From Panax quinquefolius (Eukaryota; Streptophyta; Magnoliopsida; Apiales; Araliaceae): 64,000 nt of DNA. Of this stretch, positions 1 through 11,043 are shown in pieces. The notes beneath the pieces are model-generated. The model was not told the DNA's origin and did not search any database. It saw only the letters and a list, made by a program, of their open reading frames with translations. The DNA lies in assembly GCA_020205615.1 (NCBI GenBank), contig JAINUW010000303.1, positions 62,001 through 126,000 on the forward strand, written 5' to 3'. The stretch's first letter is position 1, and each line of letters starts with the position of its first letter. A program made the position numbers and the translations under genes.

Positions 1-103
1 TATGTTTACGACAGATGTATAATTAAGTTTGTATTTGAATTTATGTACCATGTAAGTGGCGACCCAAGATGGGTGACGTATACCTAATTTTGGGGGCGTC
101 ACA
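1..103 (+). mobile_element. LTR 3' end, family-B chromovirus (partial)
   Basis: The first 103 bases are the reverse complement of the end of the family-B LTRs at 18893 and 25819. They finish with GGGGGCGTCACA, the typical CA terminus. No primer binding site follows, so this is a 3' LTR or a solo LTR on the plus strand rather than a 5' LTR. The rest lies left of the window. It abuts T1 LTR sequence at 104, which suggests insertion into that LTR; if so the target duplication should be CTTAT (104-108). Confidence 0.8.
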
Positions 104-2681
104 CTTATTATGGCCATATCAGCTTTATATCTTTGTTATTACGCATACTAGTTGGTTAGTTGAATATTGGCTAAGTAGAGTTCAGAGAATTAAGAGAAAG
201 CTTGAGAGAAATTGAGAAGGATTGTCTGCAATTGCAAGGAATTATCACACTAGTTGAAGGTATTTTTCCTAATTATATATGAATGTGCATATCAGAGTTT
301 TTATGCCATAAACCTTCTAAGTCTGTGAATTCTATTTTTTCAATGCTTTGTGAATTCTAGTTTCTCCAAATTGTTGTTATATAACTAAGTTATGGTGGTT
401 ATACATGCTTATAATGATAGAGTTTATGTCTAAATAAGAATTTGTATGCTAATTTCGGTTTACAGTAGTAGAAAATTTTGACAGTATATGTGTTCTTCAT
501 ATGGCTTGAGTAATTTTCAATTATAGTGGCCAATTCGAGTGTGAAACTGTAAATTTACGTTTGTATATGGTAGTTCATTAACAAATGAGCATAATGAAGT
601 TTGAATGAGGTGATTTAGTCAAATAATGAGTTCATAGTGTTAATTTTTGGATGAATATCAAAAATATGGAGTTTTATATGAAAAACATGAAAATTGAGAA
701 ATTAAAATAGTTTTAGTTAATGTTAAATTGTGCTAAGTGTTTGAATAGGTTAGCAATCATATCTATGATAGTGTTATATTTATTTTACGTGTTAATATCA
801 CTGTTTGATGGGTGAAATTCGTGTTAGTTGGCTTAAGAAAGTCGTGGCTGCATTACGCAAAACTAGGTTCTCTAAAGTCACGCGTGAGTGCGACTTTCAT
901 GTGTGTATATGCGACATCCCATCTAAAACTCATGGCATTGCTTGAAAGTGGCCATTTCAGAACATCGAAGTCTGCATTTATTCTGCAGACTTTGGTGGTT
1001 CGTTGTAGCTTAGCTTAAGGTTATGGAATGTGAGAATCATGTAACAATAAGGTGAATTAGAGTCATGTTATGTGGATTATGAATTTAAAATTTTAAAAGT
1101 GAATAGTAAATCGAGAATGTTATATGTGATAATGTGGTATACATAATGAACGTTAGACAAGTATTGCGAAGTAAAACACTTAGAGTTTCTAAAATGTAAA
1201 TGGTAATGATCATGTTATGGTATGTTAGTATATCTAATAGGTATTGTGGTTCTAAAATTATGTGTAGGTGATTGTGAGTTTAATTTTATAGCTTACGCTC
1301 AAGGCAAGTTTTCTAACTCTATATTTACATTGAGCAAGTTTCTAAACTTTATCTTTTACATTCCTAATTCTTTAATTTCGTTGAGCTAGTTCCATTATTA
1401 CATTATGTAGCTTTATTCTTTGATTGAGCAAACTTTCTATTTCAACTGTTGATTGAATAAGTCAATTGTCCCTAGAGTTCATTCGAGCAAACCTTAACTC
1501 TTATGTTATTTGAATTCTCATTTTTGTTGATTCATTCTAACTTGTTTCTGATTAAGCAAGTTCTTAAGTTATATTCATGTATAATGAACACAGTTTGAAC
1601 TCCCGACTCTATTTTTGAATTGTTTTTAATCCTTGCATGAATTATTACCATGTTGGGCAAGTTTTTAGTTTCCAGCTTGCTATCAGTCAATGTATATTCA
1701 GTAATTTCATTTCTAATGTTATAAGACTCTAACCTTAGCTTATTTTCTGTTTAAGCAAAGGTTTATCACTTTATTCATTTTGTTGAGTACTTATGCTCTA
1801 TAGTTATTCAAGCATGAGTTTAATATGTATAATCAGTTCATTTATGATTCTCAATTGTTCTATGTTATGTTGTAATTATCAAACACTATTGATTCAACTA
1901 GTCCTCTAGTTGATGTTCGTTGAACTTCAAATTACCCTTAAAAGCTTATCCAAACCAAACTTTCTTTAGTGCGGACTTGTACTCTAAATCTTTGAGATGA
2001 ACAACCCTATTATTATTAGGGGATAACTTACGGCGTGGCGTTAAATGTTTAATGCACAATACATGTAGTGCGAAGGGTGATCCCCTAAGTAAATGAGGAG
2101 TCTTTATAGTCTTGTGACTGTTAAAGTTGGAGTTGAAAAATTACTCACAACTGTGGACATAGTTCATGGTCTTATGACCCTCAGTTAAATATATTCCATA
2201 TTTTGGATTCAAGTTTTTGATTGTCATCGTTAGAGAACTATTCAGTTTTGATGAGCCTATTGTTGGCAGTTATTATTGTTATTCTCCTGTTGATTCATTA
2301 TTTTATTCAGTGAGCAATTGTTTTGTTCACTCTTGCATATTTATATACTCATTGCAGCTAAAGTTGAGAGGGTAAATGAGCCTTCAACTAGCGAAGGAAA
2401 GGAAAAATTGTACAAGTGATGTTGATTTGTACTTTTATTTATTATGATGATCTTAGATTTTTTTTTATATTAATGTGATGTAATAAGTTTTAATTCCGCA
2501 CTTGAATGATGTTTTAAGGTTAGATAACCTGAGATGTTTTTTTTTGAACTAATTAATGTAACCATATTTAAAGGGAGGATTATGGTTTAAATATTATTTT
2601 ATTTGGGTAGATAGTATGAATGTATGGATAGTGAGCACCAAATCTTGTGGGAATGAAGTACCTAGATTTGGAGGTGTCACA
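104..2681 (+). mobile_element. 5' LTR of Gypsy element T1 (left part missing)
   Basis: The right end, GGTGTCACA at 2673-2681, is followed directly by a tRNA-iMet primer binding site, which defines the LTR end. Bases from about 1700 onward match the truncated 3' LTR at 10114-11043. A GA-rich stretch at 180-240 resembles the transcribed leader of related LTRs. The start of the LTR is not seen and is probably displaced beyond the window by the family-B LTR at 1-103. Between 1290 and 1770 a motif like GAGCAAGTTTCTAACT recurs irregularly. No convincing coding sequence is present. Confidence 0.75.
2016..2088. repeat. Long-range inverted repeat in the T1 LTR
   Basis: TTAGGGGAT at 2016-2024 is the exact complement of ATCCCCTAA at 2080-2088. 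The pair is kept in the other T1 LTR (10430-10498), where the enclosed segment also forms a short ACGC-GAAA-GCGT hairpin. A decayed version occurs inside element G near 62550. It may be a structured part of the LTR transcript. Confidence 0.6.
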
Positions 2682-2684
2682 GGT

Positions 2685-2696
2685 TGGTATCAAAGC
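2685..2696 (+). other. Primer binding site, T1
   Basis: TGGTATCAAAGC lies 3 bases after the LTR end. It matches the plant initiator tRNA-Met site TGGTATCAGAGC with one change. It marks where minus-strand DNA synthesis would start. Confidence 0.85.
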
Positions 2697-2877
2697 CCTA
2701 GGTTATGAACCTTAGATGGGGGAAAAGCCTTAGGAAGTAACCTTTGAAAAGATAGTAATTCAAGTTTTAGAAAAGAGAAAGTATAAATACTTATGTGCTT
2801 ATGTGATTATAACTTATGTGCTCGTGAGTGTCGAGTAATAATGATCAGTAATTAAAACTTAAAATTTGGTTGACAGG

Positions 2878-3606
2878 ATGGCTAATGTAGGAGGATCGGT
2901 CAAAGGTAGAGAGGAGTAGCCTCGAGATATTGAGTGATTTGGGGAGCGATTCTTGCCACGGAAGCTGTTTCGTCGGTCACATGATAGTTGAGCGGAGAGA
3001 GTATCGATGAGGATGACGAGAGATAAAGGCGGATGAGGAGGACCCGTGTGGAGCCGCAGTGATCGGGGATGAGGAGGGAGGAGGAAGAGCTTCCACTTAG
3101 TTTGATAGTTTGCCGTATATACGACGAGGTGTATGACCGCAATGTGGAACTTCAAGATACCGTCGAGGAGTTACGAGGAGATAAGTAGTGAACAATGACC
3201 TCGAAGGCACGAGAAAAACAATGAGATCTAAGATCGAGAAGAACGAGTGAACAACGTTGAAGAGAAGTTGATCCACAGAAGGGAAAAGCGAGCAACTAAT
3301 GGAGAAGATTACGAGGCGGAGAATAGGTGAAAGAGGAATCTACTAAGAGGGCAAGGGTGAAGATCATCTGATGAAGCTTATCAACGGTAGGAATAAAGAG
3401 AGAGGGACGACTTATCAAAGAGGAGGAAGATGGAAGAAATGAACAATTTATTCAACACCGTGATCAATCGAGCTCAAGATCGAGTCATGGGTTATCCGAT
3501 TCAGTTCGAGACGCTACCATCATACATATTGGATCGCAGAACAATGTTCCGAATCATGGAGGAAGAGTGTCGTAAGGCTACGCAGTATCTTAGTAGGACA
3601 TTGTAG
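2878..3606 (+). pseudogene. Relic of coiled-coil ORF upstream of gag, T1
   Basis: An ATG at 2878 opens a frame that stops after 13 codons. Further decayed frames follow, rich in Glu, Arg and Lys, including a heptad-like stretch ELQDTVEELRG near 3140-3175. The position between PBS and gag matches the coiled-coil ORFs of element F (40080) and family A (49163). I infer a remnant of the same type of accessory ORF. Many stops and frameshifts show it is dead. The function of such ORFs is not established, and the coding call here rests mainly on position and composition. Confidence 0.4.
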
Positions 3607-3904
3607 AAAATGTAATTGATAGGTGGTTTGAAAATAAACGAAATGTAAATCCCGGTTATGATATAACTAATGGGATAGATGATGATGATGATGATGTTGT
3701 CTTGCAACTGTTATAGTTCAGGAAAGTAATGTAAATAGCAGTGATGCTATTGTTTTGATGATTTTTTTCAAAATGATGAATGAATAAAAGTTATTATTTT
3801 ATTCAAGTGTTATGTGTTACATGATAAACTTTTATGATGTGCAACATAAGTATATAATACTTAAAAAGGGTGAATAAAAGCTAATGGGTGTGTTTTAACA
3901 GAAA

Positions 3905-5003
3905 ATGGCTTCAAGACGTCAAACACCACGATGGAGAACCACTGAGGAAAACAACAATGTGGAAGGAAACCATGTTCAGCAGCTAGTGACGTTACTGACG
4001 GGTGCTTTGCAGAATCAACCTCAAAATCAAGGTACTATGTTTAAGGATTTTAAGGCAGTCGGACCACCAGAATTCCGTGGGTCCATGAATCCAGTTGAAG
4101 CACAGACCTGGATTATGGAAATCGAGAAGGTTTTTGATGTGGCTAGGGTAGAGGAGAATCAGAAGACTGCTTTTGCAACATTAATGTTGAAAGCGGAGGC
4201 TAGCTATTGGTGGCAGGCCAACAAAACTCGGGAAGGACCAGGAGTGATGACATGGGATAGGTTTAAGGAGTTGTTCTTCGAGACTTATTTCCCAGAGAGT
4301 TCGAAGAGTCAGTTAGAGGTTCAGTTTTTGGAACTGAAGAAGGGAACAATGTCGGTGTCTGAGTATGTCGTGAAATTCAACGAGTTGGCAAGGTTTGCGC
4401 CATATCAAGTCAGCACAGACGAACACAAAGCGAAGAGGTTCGAGTAGGGACTGAAACCCTGGCTATACAGTAGGGTCTCCCTGTTCCAATTGAAGACATT
4501 TGCAGCAGTGATGGAGAAAGCGATTCTCGCTGAGAGTGCAGGCGAGGCAGTAACAAAACATAACCAAGAGTAGAGGAAGAAGAAAAGTGAAGGTGAAACT
4601 AAGAGTGGTGGTAGTAACGGCGGAAATGGCAACATTAAAGAGAAAGTGGAATGGGAATGGGGGAGCTGGAAATCAGCAAAGAAACCAACAAAATAAGAAG
4701 TTCGAAGCATGCGATACGTGTGAAAAGTTTCACAAGGGTGTGTGCTTGATGGGAAAACGAGTATGCTTCAATTGTGGCCAGGAGGGTCACATCACCCCAA
4801 ATTGCACTCAAGCTAAGAAGAATGAGTGTTTCACGTGTGGATCCAAGGATCACTTTGCTCGTGAATGCCCTAAGAAGAGATATGGTGAGACAAATAGGAG
4901 CAAGGGAAATGCTAGTGGAAGAGCTTTGGCTATTGCTGGACCAACATCAAACAAGCCCATAGCCAGAACCTTTAACATGATGGTGCAGGACGCGGTGCAT
5001 TAA
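3905..5003 (+). pseudogene. gag: Gag (capsid plus zinc knuckles), T1
   Basis: The frame opens at ATG 3905 with a basic start (MASRRQTPRWR). The retrotransposon-gag domain follows, with FKDFKAVGPPEFRG, then AFATLMLKAEASYWW, then FKELFFETYFPES. An in-frame TAG at 4445-4447 interrupts it. The reading continues as GLKPWLYSRV and changes frame near 4600-4690. The nucleocapsid part (4587-5003) has a short knuckle CDTCEKFHKGVC and two CCHC knuckles, CFNCGQEGHITPNC and CFTCGSKDHFAREC. A single TAA at 5001-5003 separates it from protease in the same frame, so gag and pol were once one polyprotein. Gag packages element RNA. This copy is inactive. Confidence 0.85.
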
Positions 5004-5333
5004 AAAGATGTTATGTCAGGTATTATCCCAATCAATAATATAGATGCATATGTATTATTTGATTCGGGTGCTACTTGCTCGTTTATATCTGATGAATTTG
5101 CTAAGAGGTTAGATATACCTTGTGATGAGTTGCAAATCCCTTTAAACATAGAAATTGCGAATAGGGAAGTTATTCCTGTTAGGTTCGTATACAAGAACTA
5201 TAGGGTGAACATTAAGAGGAATGTTATGAAAGTAGATTTAATCCTGATAAAACTCAGAGAGTTCGATGTTATTTTGGGAATGGATTGGCTATTCAATTAT
5301 GGAGCGGTAATTGCTGCCAAAAGAAGTGTGTAA
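5004..5333 (+). pseudogene. Aspartic protease, T1
   Basis: This domain lies in the same frame as the zinc knuckles, just beyond one stop codon. The catalytic motif is LFDSGATCSF, with Asp at 5061-5063. The C-terminal flap and core motif is EFDVILGMDWL near 5255. This order (gag, knuckles, PR, RT) is standard for Gypsy polyproteins. The frame closes with TAA at 5331-5333, and the link to RT (5334-5488) is frameshifted. The protease would cleave the polyprotein during particle maturation. The catalytic triad itself is intact, but the surrounding breaks mean no complete polyprotein can be made. Confidence 0.85.
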
Positions 5334-5488
5334 ACCTTATGACTCCGTCAAAGGTAGTTTTTCATGGTAGCAAATTGCCTAGACAAATGAAATGTCTGAC
5401 GATGATGTAGGCCAAAAAGTTACTGAGTCAGGGTTGTGTAGGGTATTTAGCTTACATAGTCGATACTCAAAAGGAGAAGGGTGAGAAG

Positions 5489-6460
5489 TTGGAGGAAATA
5501 TCAGTAGTTAGGGATTTTGTGGACGTATTTCTCGAGGATTTGCCAGGACTTCCACTTGACCGAGAAATCGAGTTCGTGATCGACTTAGCACCAGGAACCG
5601 CTCCGATATTGAAGGCCATGTACAGAATGGCTCCGGTGGAAATGAAGGAACTAACGGTGCAATTGCAAGAACTGCTGGATAAAAAGTATATTCAACCGAG
5701 TGTGTTACCGTGGGGAGCCCCAGTGTTATTCGTGAAGAAGAAGGATAGGTCAATGCGTCTTTGCATTAATTATAGGGAATTGAACAAAGTTACTATTAAG
5801 AACAAATATCCATTACCAAGGATAGATGACTTGTTTGATCAATTGAAGGGTGCTAGATATTTCTCGAAAATAGATTTGAGAAGTGGTATCACCAATTGAA
5901 AGTGAGGAAAGAGGATGTACCGAAGACGACATTCCGAACTCGATATGGACCTTATGAATTTTTAGTAATGTCATTTGGTTTGACAAACGCCCTTGCAGCG
6001 TTCATGGATTTGATGAACAAGGTGTTTAAACCATTCTTGGACAAATTTGTGGTGGTGTTTATCAATGATATTCTGGTGTACTCTAAAACTCAAGAGGAAC
6101 GCGTGGAACACTTATGACTGATGTTGGAGACGTTAAGAAAGGAAAAGTTGTACGTGAAATTCTCTAAATGTGAATTTTGGCTGGAACGTGTACAATTTCT
6201 TGGGCATGTAATCGATAAAGATGGGATTTTCGTAGATCCATCAAAAGTTGAAGATGTGATAAATTGGGAGCAACCAAGAACTCCATCAGAAGTAAGAAGT
6301 TTCTTGGGGTTGGCGGGATATTACAGACGATTTATTCAAGATTTTTCCAAGATTGCTACTCCGTTGACAAATTTGACAAGAAAATCTGTAAATTTTGTTT
6401 GGATGGTGAAATGTGAAGAAAGTTTTCAAGAATTAAAGAAGAAGCTCAGTGTGGCACCTG
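5489..6460 (+). pseudogene. Reverse transcriptase, T1 (truncated, active site altered)
   Basis: The order of RT motifs is normal: [46 protein letters not shown], then [19 protein letters not shown], and the thumb region up to [13 protein letters not shown] frameshift falls at about 5893 and a TGA lies at 6115-6117. The catalytic YXDD-type box reads FINDIL, with AAT (Asn) at 6064-6066 where Asp is required; this alone should abolish polymerase activity. At about 6460 the reading passes in frame into Athila protease sequence, so RNase H and integrase of T1 are missing. Confidence 0.88.
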
Positions 6461-7184
6461 GGAACATGGCCTTCAACAAATGTTTGTGTGATTTGGGTGC
6501 GAGTGTGAACCTCATACCATTATCTGTGTACACTCAGTTGGGCTTGCCAGCATAGAAACCTACAAACATATCGCTGCAGTTGGCGGATAGATCGGTTACT
6601 TATCTGAGAGGGATTGTTGAGGATATATTAGTAAAGGTGGATAAGTTTATATTTCCAGCCGATTTCATCATCCTGGATTATGTAGAGGACAATAACATCC
6701 CGATCTCTAAGGGAGGCCATTCTTGGCTACTGGAAGGACTCTCATTGATGTTCAGAAAGGGGAATTAACAATGAGAGTGAAAGACAAAGAAGTGAAATTC
6801 AATGTGTTCAAAGCCATGAGTTTCCCTACAGATGAGGAAGAGTGTTTTCGAATGGATGTGATAGACAAGATGGTTAATGAAGAATTGATTAGAGGTTTGT
6901 ATAGGGATCCATTGAAAAACACTTTGATGGGAGATGCCGACTTGGATGATCCAGAATTTGTGGACTATTTGCATATATTGGATGCATTGCCCAGAGTGAG
7001 TAAATTTAACGTGCCATTCGAGCCATTACATACAAAAGAGAAAACATTGGCACGGATGAAACCCTCACTTGAGGAACCACCCACTCTTGAGCTAAAGCCT
7101 CTTCCTAAACACCTTAGGTTTTCATTTTTGGGAAATTCTAATACTTTACCTGTTATTATTGCATCTGCACTTAACAATTTATAG
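6460..7184 (+). pseudogene. Athila-type protease and linker
   Basis: The sequence [20 protein letters not shown] carries the DLGAS form of the protease active site that is characteristic of Athila. It continues through LADRSVTYLRGIVEDILVKV and FPADFIILDYVEDNNIPI. A TAG lies at 6553-6555, a frame change near 6720, and an acidic linker runs to 7184. The linker between protease and RT is long and variable in Athila elements, so no function is assigned to 6770-7184. The first codons are joined in frame to T1 RT, giving a chimeric frame from 6121 to 6555. Confidence 0.8.
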
Positions 7185-7193
7185 GAAAGTAAG

Positions 7194-8440
7194 TTGCTGA
7201 GGGTACTTCGAGAGTACAAGTCTGCAATAGGATGGACAATTGCCGACATTAAAGGAATAAGCCCTTCATTCTGTATGCACAAGATACTCTTAGAAGAGGA
7301 TGCAAAGCCGATAGTGGAACATGAAAGAAGGCTCCATCCAATCATGAAAGAAGTGGTGAAGAAAGAGATTCTGAAATTGTTGAATGTTGGGATAATCTAC
7401 CCAATTTCAGACAGTTCATAGTTGAGCCCAGTATAATGTGTCCCAAAGAAAGGTGGAATGACGGTTGTGACTAATGATGATAATGAATTGATACCGACAA
7501 GGACAGTGACTGGCTAAAGGGTATGCATGTTTTACAAGAAGCTCAATAAGGCAAACCGGAAGGACCACTTTCCTCTACCATTCATGGACCAGATGTTGGA
7601 CCGATTGGCTGGACATGAGTATTATTGCTTATTGGACGGGTATTCGAGTTATAACCAGATCATCATTGCTCCTGAAGATCAAGAGAAGACTACATTCACG
7701 TGCCCATATGGCACCTTTGCATCCAGGAGGATGTCATTCGGGTTGTATAGTGCACCAACGACCTTCCAGAGATGTATGATGGCTATATTTTTAGATATGG
7801 TGGAGCGCAATGTTGAAGTGTTCATGGACGACTTTTCAGTTTATGGGAATACTTTTGATAGTTGTCTTGAGAATTTGGTTATGGTATTGAAACGTTGTGT
7901 GGAAACCAATCTTGTGCTGAACTGGGAAAAATGCATTTCATGGTCGAAGAAAGAATTATCCACGGGCATAAAGTCTCTGCGAAAGGGTTGGAAGTTGATC
8001 AAGCAAAGTTGGATACAATTGAGAATCTTCCACCTCTGACCTTAGTTAAGGGAATTCAAATTTTTCTTGGCCATGCTGGATTCTACCGCCGATTCATTAA
8101 AGATTTCTTAAAGATTGCAAAACCATTATGTAGTCTATTAGAGAAAGAGGCAATTTTCAGATTTGATGAAGAGTGTGTGATATCTTTTGAACAGTTGAAG
8201 AAGAAGTTGACAACAGCTCTCGTTATTGTAGCACCGAATTGGATAATGTCATTTGAGTTAATGTGTGATGCTAGCGATTATGTGGTCGTGGCTATTTTGC
8301 GACAACACCGAGATATGATCTTTCATGCCATATACTATGCAAGTAAAACCCTCACAGATGCTCAATTGAACTATACAACTACCAAGAAGGAGTTAATTGC
8401 AGTCATGTACGCCTTTGATAAATTTTGAGCATACTTGATA
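7194..8440 (+). pseudogene. Athila-type reverse transcriptase and RNase H
   Basis: The N-terminal segment (7194-7421) includes SAIGWTIADIKGISPSFCMH, typical of Athila. After several stops the core resumes at 7527 with NKANRKDHFPLPFMDQMLDR and the catalytic box VFMDDFSVYG (Asp codons at 7827-7832). A frameshift near 7900-7950 moves the reading to IHGHKVSAKGLEVDQAK and FYRRFIKDF. RNase H follows, with FELMCDASDY near 8250 and [14 protein letters not shown] before a TGA at 8426-8428. The RT box is intact here, unlike in T1, but stops and frameshifts make the copy inactive. Confidence 0.85.
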
Positions 8441-8724
8441 GAAAAAAGGTTGTGGTATACACGGACCACTCGACGATACAGTATCTTATTTCCAAGAAAG
8501 TTGCAAAGCCTAGACTTATTTGATGGATTCTACTCCTTCAAGAGTTTGATTTGGAAATTAAGGATATGAAGGGGATAGAAAATCAAGTATTTGATAATCT
8601 TTCGAGGTTGGAAAATTCGGATAAGGACAAAGCCGATAAATGTTTGATCAACGAATCATTTCTGGATAAACAGTTATTTGGAGTAAATTATGAATTTCCA
8701 TAGTACGTGGATTTTGTTAATTAA

Positions 8725-9339
8725 TTGGTGAGCAATATCCTTCCTCCTGATTTGACACGTCAACAGAAAAAGAAGTTCCTACATGATGTCAAGTGGTACA
8801 TGTGGGATGAGCCTTATCTTTTCAAACAGTGTGCAGACAAGACGATTCGTAGATGCGTACCTTATAGTGAAATTAATAACATATTGCATGCATGCCATGC
8901 ATCTGTATATAGGGGAAACTATGAAAGTGAGTGAATCGCAGCAAAGGTGCTTCAAGCAGGATTCTACTGGTCGACTATATTCAAAGATGCCCACTAGTTT
9001 GTAAAAAGCAGTGATAGATATCAAAGGGTGGGAAATATTTCAAAAAGGAATGAGATGCCGCTAAACACAATCTTGGAGGTTAAAATTTTTTATGTATGGG
9101 GGATAGACTTTATGGGACCTTTTCCGCCTTGATACAACAATGTATACATCTTGTTAGCTATGAACTATGTATCGAAATGGGTTGAAGCTGTGGGACTTCC
9201 TACGAATGATGCCAAAGTGGTTCTGAAATTCCTACAGAAAAGCATCTTCACAAGATTTTGCATGCCGAGAGTAATTATAAGTGATAAGGGAAGTCATTTC
9301 TGAAATAAGTTCTTTACAACTCTCTTGGCAAAGTATGGG
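8725..9339 (+). pseudogene. Athila-type integrase, N-terminal part
   Basis: The zinc-binding region is recognisable at 8725-8934 (YLFKQCADKTIRRCVPYSEI, then HACHASVYRG), but the second Cys pair is lost in [10 protein letters not shown]. The catalytic core follows with [13 protein letters not shown] (first Asp), WVEAVGLPTNDAKVV and VIISDKGSHF (second Asp). The reading ends after LLAKYG at 9339, before the DDE glutamate. Sequence beyond does not continue integrase, so a deletion removed the C-terminal half. Several stops are present. Confidence 0.75.
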
Positions 9340-10113
9340 GATTATGAACTAATCATCTTATTAAGCTTACAATGGATCTTTAAGTGTAATGAAGATTATC
9401 ATGCTTTGATTTCAGTTTTAATAAGTTATTCTCAGTTCATCTATTATGATTTATGCATAATTTATGAATTGCTTGATCACCAATTCTATGTGGATTTGTA
9501 TGGATTCGAGGGATGAGATATGAATATAGACCTAATCATAACAACATGTGTTTATGATTTCTGCGTTTTAATGGAATTCATGATTTATGTTTAGGATAGA
9601 GATATACCTAACATCGCATGTAATCGTGTAAGAACTTGGGATTTAAACCTTCTTTAATTGTAATTCGCATAGAGATATAGTGAATTAGTTAGTTAGGGTG
9701 TTTGGATTAATTTTATCAATTGTGGATTTAAGTTGATATAGTTTTAGTGCATTGAGAGATGACTAATTCTACTTTAGTGTTCTTGATTAATGAATTGAAA
9801 TAATTAATTGAACTACAAAGAAGTGTGATAATCTGAGTGAAGCTTAAGGTGAAGTTGTAGGCTTAATTCTCCATTATCTGAGTAAAATTTGCGGTAGCTA
9901 GTTGACTTGATTTGATTTGATTTCTAGTTTATTAGATTTTCATTACTTTAAATCATTAAATCGATTAGTTTAATAAATTAATATAGTACAAAGTTGGTAA
10001 TTGTTAGATTAAAATTAATTCTTATCTTTGTGGGAACGATACTTAACTTATCATTATAGTACTTGTTGATCACGTATACTTGTGTGTTGTGCTTAATTAG
10101 ATTACACCCAACA

Positions 10114-11043
10114 GAAGTTCTTAATTTTGTTTCCTTATTGGTAAATATAACCTTAGCTTACTATTATTGCTCAAGCAAGGTTTATTATTTCTTTCAATGC
10201 TTTGAACTATATTCCTAAAGCATGACTTTGATGCATAACGTTACTCGTTCATGGTTCATAACTATTCTGTATTATATCGTTATCGAACCCTTGAATTGTC
10301 ATTAAACTTTTGATTCAACTAATCCTTAGTTAATGTACGTTGAAATCTAAATTACCCTTGAAGCTTATCTAAACCAAACTTCCTTTGGTGCGGACTCGTA
10401 TGTTAAAACTGAGATGAACAACCTATTGTAGGGGATTATTTACGCGAAAGCGTTAAGATGTTTGTGCATAATACATAGTACGAAGGGCTGATCCCCTTAA
10501 GTACGAGAAGGAAGGTCCATATAGTCTAACGACTGTTAAAGTTTGAAGTAGAAATACCTATAACCTGGGACATAGTTCATGGTCTTATGACCCTCAGATG
10601 AATTCTAAATTCAATTTTTGGTTTATTAGTAAAGAGAATGTTATTCAATTCAATTAAGCTTATTCATTGCCAATTGTTATGTTCCTTCAAGTGAGCATTT
10701 GTTTTGCTCACTCTTGCATATATATAACCATTACAGCTAAAGTAGAGAAGGTTGGCGAGCCAACCACCAGTAAAGGAAAAGGCAAGATGAACAAGAGTTA
10801 AAAGACTTGTTAATTTGTTATGGTTTATGTGTTCAGACTTAAGTTTTATGATGTGATGTAGTTAATTATTTTTTTTGCATTTGATGATTGTACACTTGGG
10901 TTTTATTTGATTAATTTATGTAACCCTTTAATGGGAAGATTTATTGCTTAACTTTTATTTAACTTGGGTAGTTAGAAAAGAATGTTTGGACAGTGAACAC
11001 CAAATCCCGTGGGAATGAAGTACCCAGATTTGGAGCTGTCACA
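10114..11043 (+). mobile_element. 3' LTR of T1 (left part deleted)
   Basis: It matches the 5' LTR from about 1700 to 2681, sharing the conserved block with AGGGCTGATCCCC near 10484 and the end GGAGCTGTCACA at 11032-11043. The next base begins the minus-strand pol of element C, so T1 (or its ancestor) inserted into C. The first two-thirds of the LTR are missing, lost to the Athila-associated deletion. The predicted target duplication is ATAAC (11044-11048); its partner is not in view. Confidence 0.8.

Larger units (their letters stand above)
6460..10113 (+). mobile_element. Athila-like Gypsy fragment inside T1
   Basis: Protease, RT, RNase H and partial integrase of Athila type run on the plus strand. 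They are followed by non-coding sequence that resembles an LTR end (TTTGTGGGAACGATACTT near 10038, terminus ACACCCAACA at 10113). The 5' LTR and gag are absent and the left edge is in T1 pol, whereas the right edge is in the T1 3' LTR. The simplest history is insertion into the T1 3' LTR followed by one deletion that removed T1 pol's end, part of the T1 LTR and the Athila 5' half. The stretch 9340-10113 holds no recognisable gene. Confidence 0.75.

Noticed and set aside
2682..2700. tRNA-Met gene fragments at the PBS positions
   Set aside because: Only about 12 bases match, exactly at LTR ends; these are primer binding sites.
2859..3155. Minus-strand frames of 98 and 80 codons opposite the T1 upstream ORF
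   Set aside because: They overlap each other and the plus-strand relic, have no motif, and appear to be shadow frames.
9325..9516. Possible env-like hydrophobic ORF after Athila integrase
   Set aside because: It starts within integrase residues (LAKYG), is short, and has no signal peptide or transmembrane pattern typical of Athila env-like genes.
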